Part shown: positions 4,252 to 5,622 of the stretch, piece after piece
Layout of the letters: every line of letters begins with the position of its first letter
Numbering within the stretch: the first letter of the stretch is position 1
Assembly: GCA_023254015.1 (NCBI GenBank)
Contig: JALQYS010000184.1
Location: 1-5,622, forward strand
DNA from: Paracoccaceae bacterium
GTDB lineage: Bacteria > Pseudomonadota > Alphaproteobacteria > Rhodobacterales > Rhodobacteraceae
Direction of reading: 5' to 3'
Length of the DNA: 5,622 nt
Made by a program: the position numbers and the translations under genes
The notes under the pieces: model-generated
What the model saw: the letters and a program-made list of their open reading frames with translations, nothing else
The model's database searches: none
What the model was told of the DNA's origin: nothing

Positions 4252-5622
4252 GTGATCAGGTTTGTCGGCTCTTTCTTTGGGGCCATCTTCACCATGCTGA
4301 CCATGGGGCTGTTGTTTGGCGCCCTGACGGTGGGTGGCATTTTCTATATCTATTCGGCCGACCTGCCCAGCCACGAGAGCCTTGCGCAATACACGCCGCC
4401 GACGATCAGCCGCATCTACTCGGGTGAGGGCCGGATCATCGACGAATTCGCGCAGGAACGCCGGCTGTTCGTGCCGACCGAGGATATCCCCGATCTGGTG
4501 AAGCAGGCCTTCGTCTCGGCCGAGGACAAACATTTTTACACCCACAAGGGCTATGACGTCACCGGCATGATTTCGGCCTTCCGCGATGCGATCGTCTCGC
4601 GCGGGGCCAATGTGCGCGGGGCCTCGACCATCACCCAGCAGGTGATGAAGAACTTCCTTCTGGACGGCTCGCGCAGCGTGGAGCGCAAGATCAAGGAGAT
4701 CATCCTGGCCACCCGGCTGGAAGAAACCCTGTCGAAGGACAAGATCCTTGAGCTTTACCTGAACGAGATTTTTCTGGGGCAGAACAGCTATGGCGTCGCC
4801 GCCGCCGCCCAGACCTATTTCAACAAGCCGCTGACGGCCCTTGCCCCACATGAGGCGGCAACGCTGGCCAGCCTGCCCAAGGCGCCCAGCGAGTTTCACC
4901 CGGTGCGCGGCAAGGAACGGCTGCTGGAGCGGCGCAACTATGTGCTGCGCGAGATGTGGCAGAATGGCTATATCGACGAGGCCACCTATAATTCCGAAAA
5001 AGAGATGCCGCTGAAATCGGTGCAGAACGGCGATTATCCGGCCTTCCGCGAGGCTCTGCCGCCGCGCAGCTATTTCACCGACGAGATCCGCCGCCAGTTG
5101 TCGGGCACCTTCGGCGAGGAAGAATTCTTTGGCGGCGGCCTGTCGATCCGGGCCACGATGGAGCCGGAGTTGCAGGCCGTGGCCGCGCGCGCCTTGCGCC
5201 GGGGGCTGGAGAAATATGACCGCGGGCAGGGCGTCTGGCGCGGCACGGGCAAGACGATTGCCGCCGAAAAGCTGGGATCCGAGGTGGATTGGCGCGCGGC
5301 CCTGGCCGAGATCACCGACCTGCCGCGCGACGTCGAGGGCTGGCATGCCGCCGTGGTCCTGGAACTGGGCGAGGATTTCGCGCGGTTCGGCGCCGAAGGC
5401 GATCTGGAAGGCCATGATCCGGTGATCCCGGCCGAGGATGTGACCTGGGCGCGCAAGCGGCTGGAGGATGGGAAGCTCGCGAAAAAGGCCCGCGTGCCGG
5501 CCGATCTCGTGTCGGTCGGCGATGTGGTGATGGTGCGCGCCGTGACATCGGACGAGGATGGCAGCTTTGAGCGCTGGTCCTTGCGTCAGGTGCCCGAGGT
5601 GCAGGGCGGCCTGATGGCGATG
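4252..5622 (+). CDS. mrcA: Penicillin-binding protein 1A, N-terminal part (3' end outside window)
   Basis: Class A penicillin-binding proteins are inner-membrane bifunctional enzymes: glycosyltransferase polymerises lipid II into glycan and transpeptidase cross-links it. The frame is open from GTG 4252 to the window end (457 codons), about half of a typical protein of 800 or more residues. Residues about 5-34 form the single membrane anchor. GT51 spans about 55-235, with EDKHFYTHKGYD (catalytic E91), GASTITQQ (123-130), RKIKEI (145-150) and KILELYLNEIFLGQNSYG (164-181). Residues about 300-450 are the linker and OB-like region of the PBP1A subfamily, ending at EVQGGLMAM just before the transpeptidase domain. 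The SxxK, SxN and KTG motifs therefore lie outside the window and are not seen. GTG 4252 is chosen because MIRFVGSFFGAIF supplies the complete membrane segment; ATG 4294 would truncate it. It follows the amidase in the same direction, giving a peptidoglycan hydrolase/synthase pair. ponA is a synonym. Confidence 0.95.
   Translation, partial: MIRFVGSFFGAIFTMLTMGLLFGALTVGGIFYIYSADLPSHESLAQYTPPTISRIYSGEGRIIDEFAQERRLFVPTEDIPDLVKQAFVSAEDKHFYTHKGYDVTGMISAFRDAIVSRGANVRGASTITQQVMKNFLLDGSRSVERKIKEIILATRLEETLSKDKILELYLNEIFLGQNSYGVAAAAQTYFNKPLTALAPHEAATLASLPKAPSEFHPVRGKERLLERRNYVLREMWQNGYIDEATYNSEKEMPLKSVQNGDYPAFREALPPRSYFTDEIRRQLSGTFGEEEFFGGGLSIRATMEPELQAVAARALRRGLEKYDRGQGVWRGTGKTIAAEKLGSEVDWRAALAEITDLPRDVEGWHAAVVLELGEDFARFGAEGDLEGHDPVIPAEDVTWARKRLEDGKLAKKARVPADLVSVGDVVMVRAVTSDEDGSFERWSLRQVPEVQGGLMAM

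Noticed and set aside
4104..4427. A 107-codon plus-strand frame bridging the end of amiC and the start of mrcA
   Set aside because: It is out of frame with both flanking genes, overlaps the mrcA membrane anchor coding sequence, and reads as a shifted translation without motifs.
3670..5415. A 581-codon open frame on the minus strand over the amidase and PBP1A genes
   Set aside because: It is codon-in-phase antisense to mrcA and runs on into amiC, both of which have full sets of family motifs on the plus strand. Its composition (many Arg, Gln, His, Ala) is typical of GC-rich antisense translation.
1..5622. Search for tRNA, rRNA, CRISPR arrays, transposase genes, attachment sites, toxin-antitoxin or defence genes
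   Set aside because: Nothing with these signatures was seen. Almost the whole window is occupied by five recognisable housekeeping genes, and the longest gap is 92 bp.

Overview
The window is a 5.6-kb piece of ordinary chromosomal DNA from a GC-rich alphaproteobacterium, most likely a member of the Rhodobacteraceae/Paracoccaceae. That assignment is inferred from the strong G/C bias at third codon positions, TTGAC-type -35 candidates with poorly conserved -10 regions, and protein sequences that read like Rhodobacterales homologues. No database search was possible. I see five protein-coding genes, two of them cut by the window edges. I find no RNA genes, CRISPR arrays, insertion sequences or phage genes.

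Layout: (1) 1-888, plus strand, the C-terminal 295 residues of the transcription-repair coupling factor Mfd. (2) 889-939, a short convergent gap with a strong hairpin that could end transcription from both sides. (3) 940-1680, minus strand, an exported thioredoxin-fold disulfide oxidoreductase with a CGYC active site and an N-terminal helical stalk resembling that of ScsC. (4) 1681-1761, a divergent gap with ribosome-binding sites for the genes on both sides. (5) 1762-2901, plus strand, a fold-type I PLP aminotransferase of 379 residues. (6) 2939-4159, plus strand, a periplasmic N-acetylmuramoyl-L-alanine amidase (AMIN plus Amidase_3, AmiC-like). (7) 4160-4251, a gap with a candidate promoter and a palindrome over its -10 region. 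(8) 4252 to the right edge, plus strand, the N-terminal 457 residues of penicillin-binding protein 1A: membrane anchor, GT51 glycosyltransferase, and the start of the linker/OB region.

Functionally, the last two genes form a cell-wall module. The amidase removes stem peptides from peptidoglycan and the bifunctional synthase builds new glycan. The aminotransferase lies 37 bp upstream of the amidase and may be cotranscribed with it, although its substrate cannot be read from sequence. The Dsb-like protein would act in the same periplasm on disulfides. Mfd is an unrelated DNA-repair gene that converges on the block.

I did not find an undescribed system. The points most worth a second look are an abrupt codon-composition step inside mfd near base 600, a Dsb protein that combines DsbC-like active-site features with a ScsC-like stalk, the palindrome over the candidate mrcA promoter, and a short duplication plus an AT-rich motif at the aminotransferase-amidase junction.
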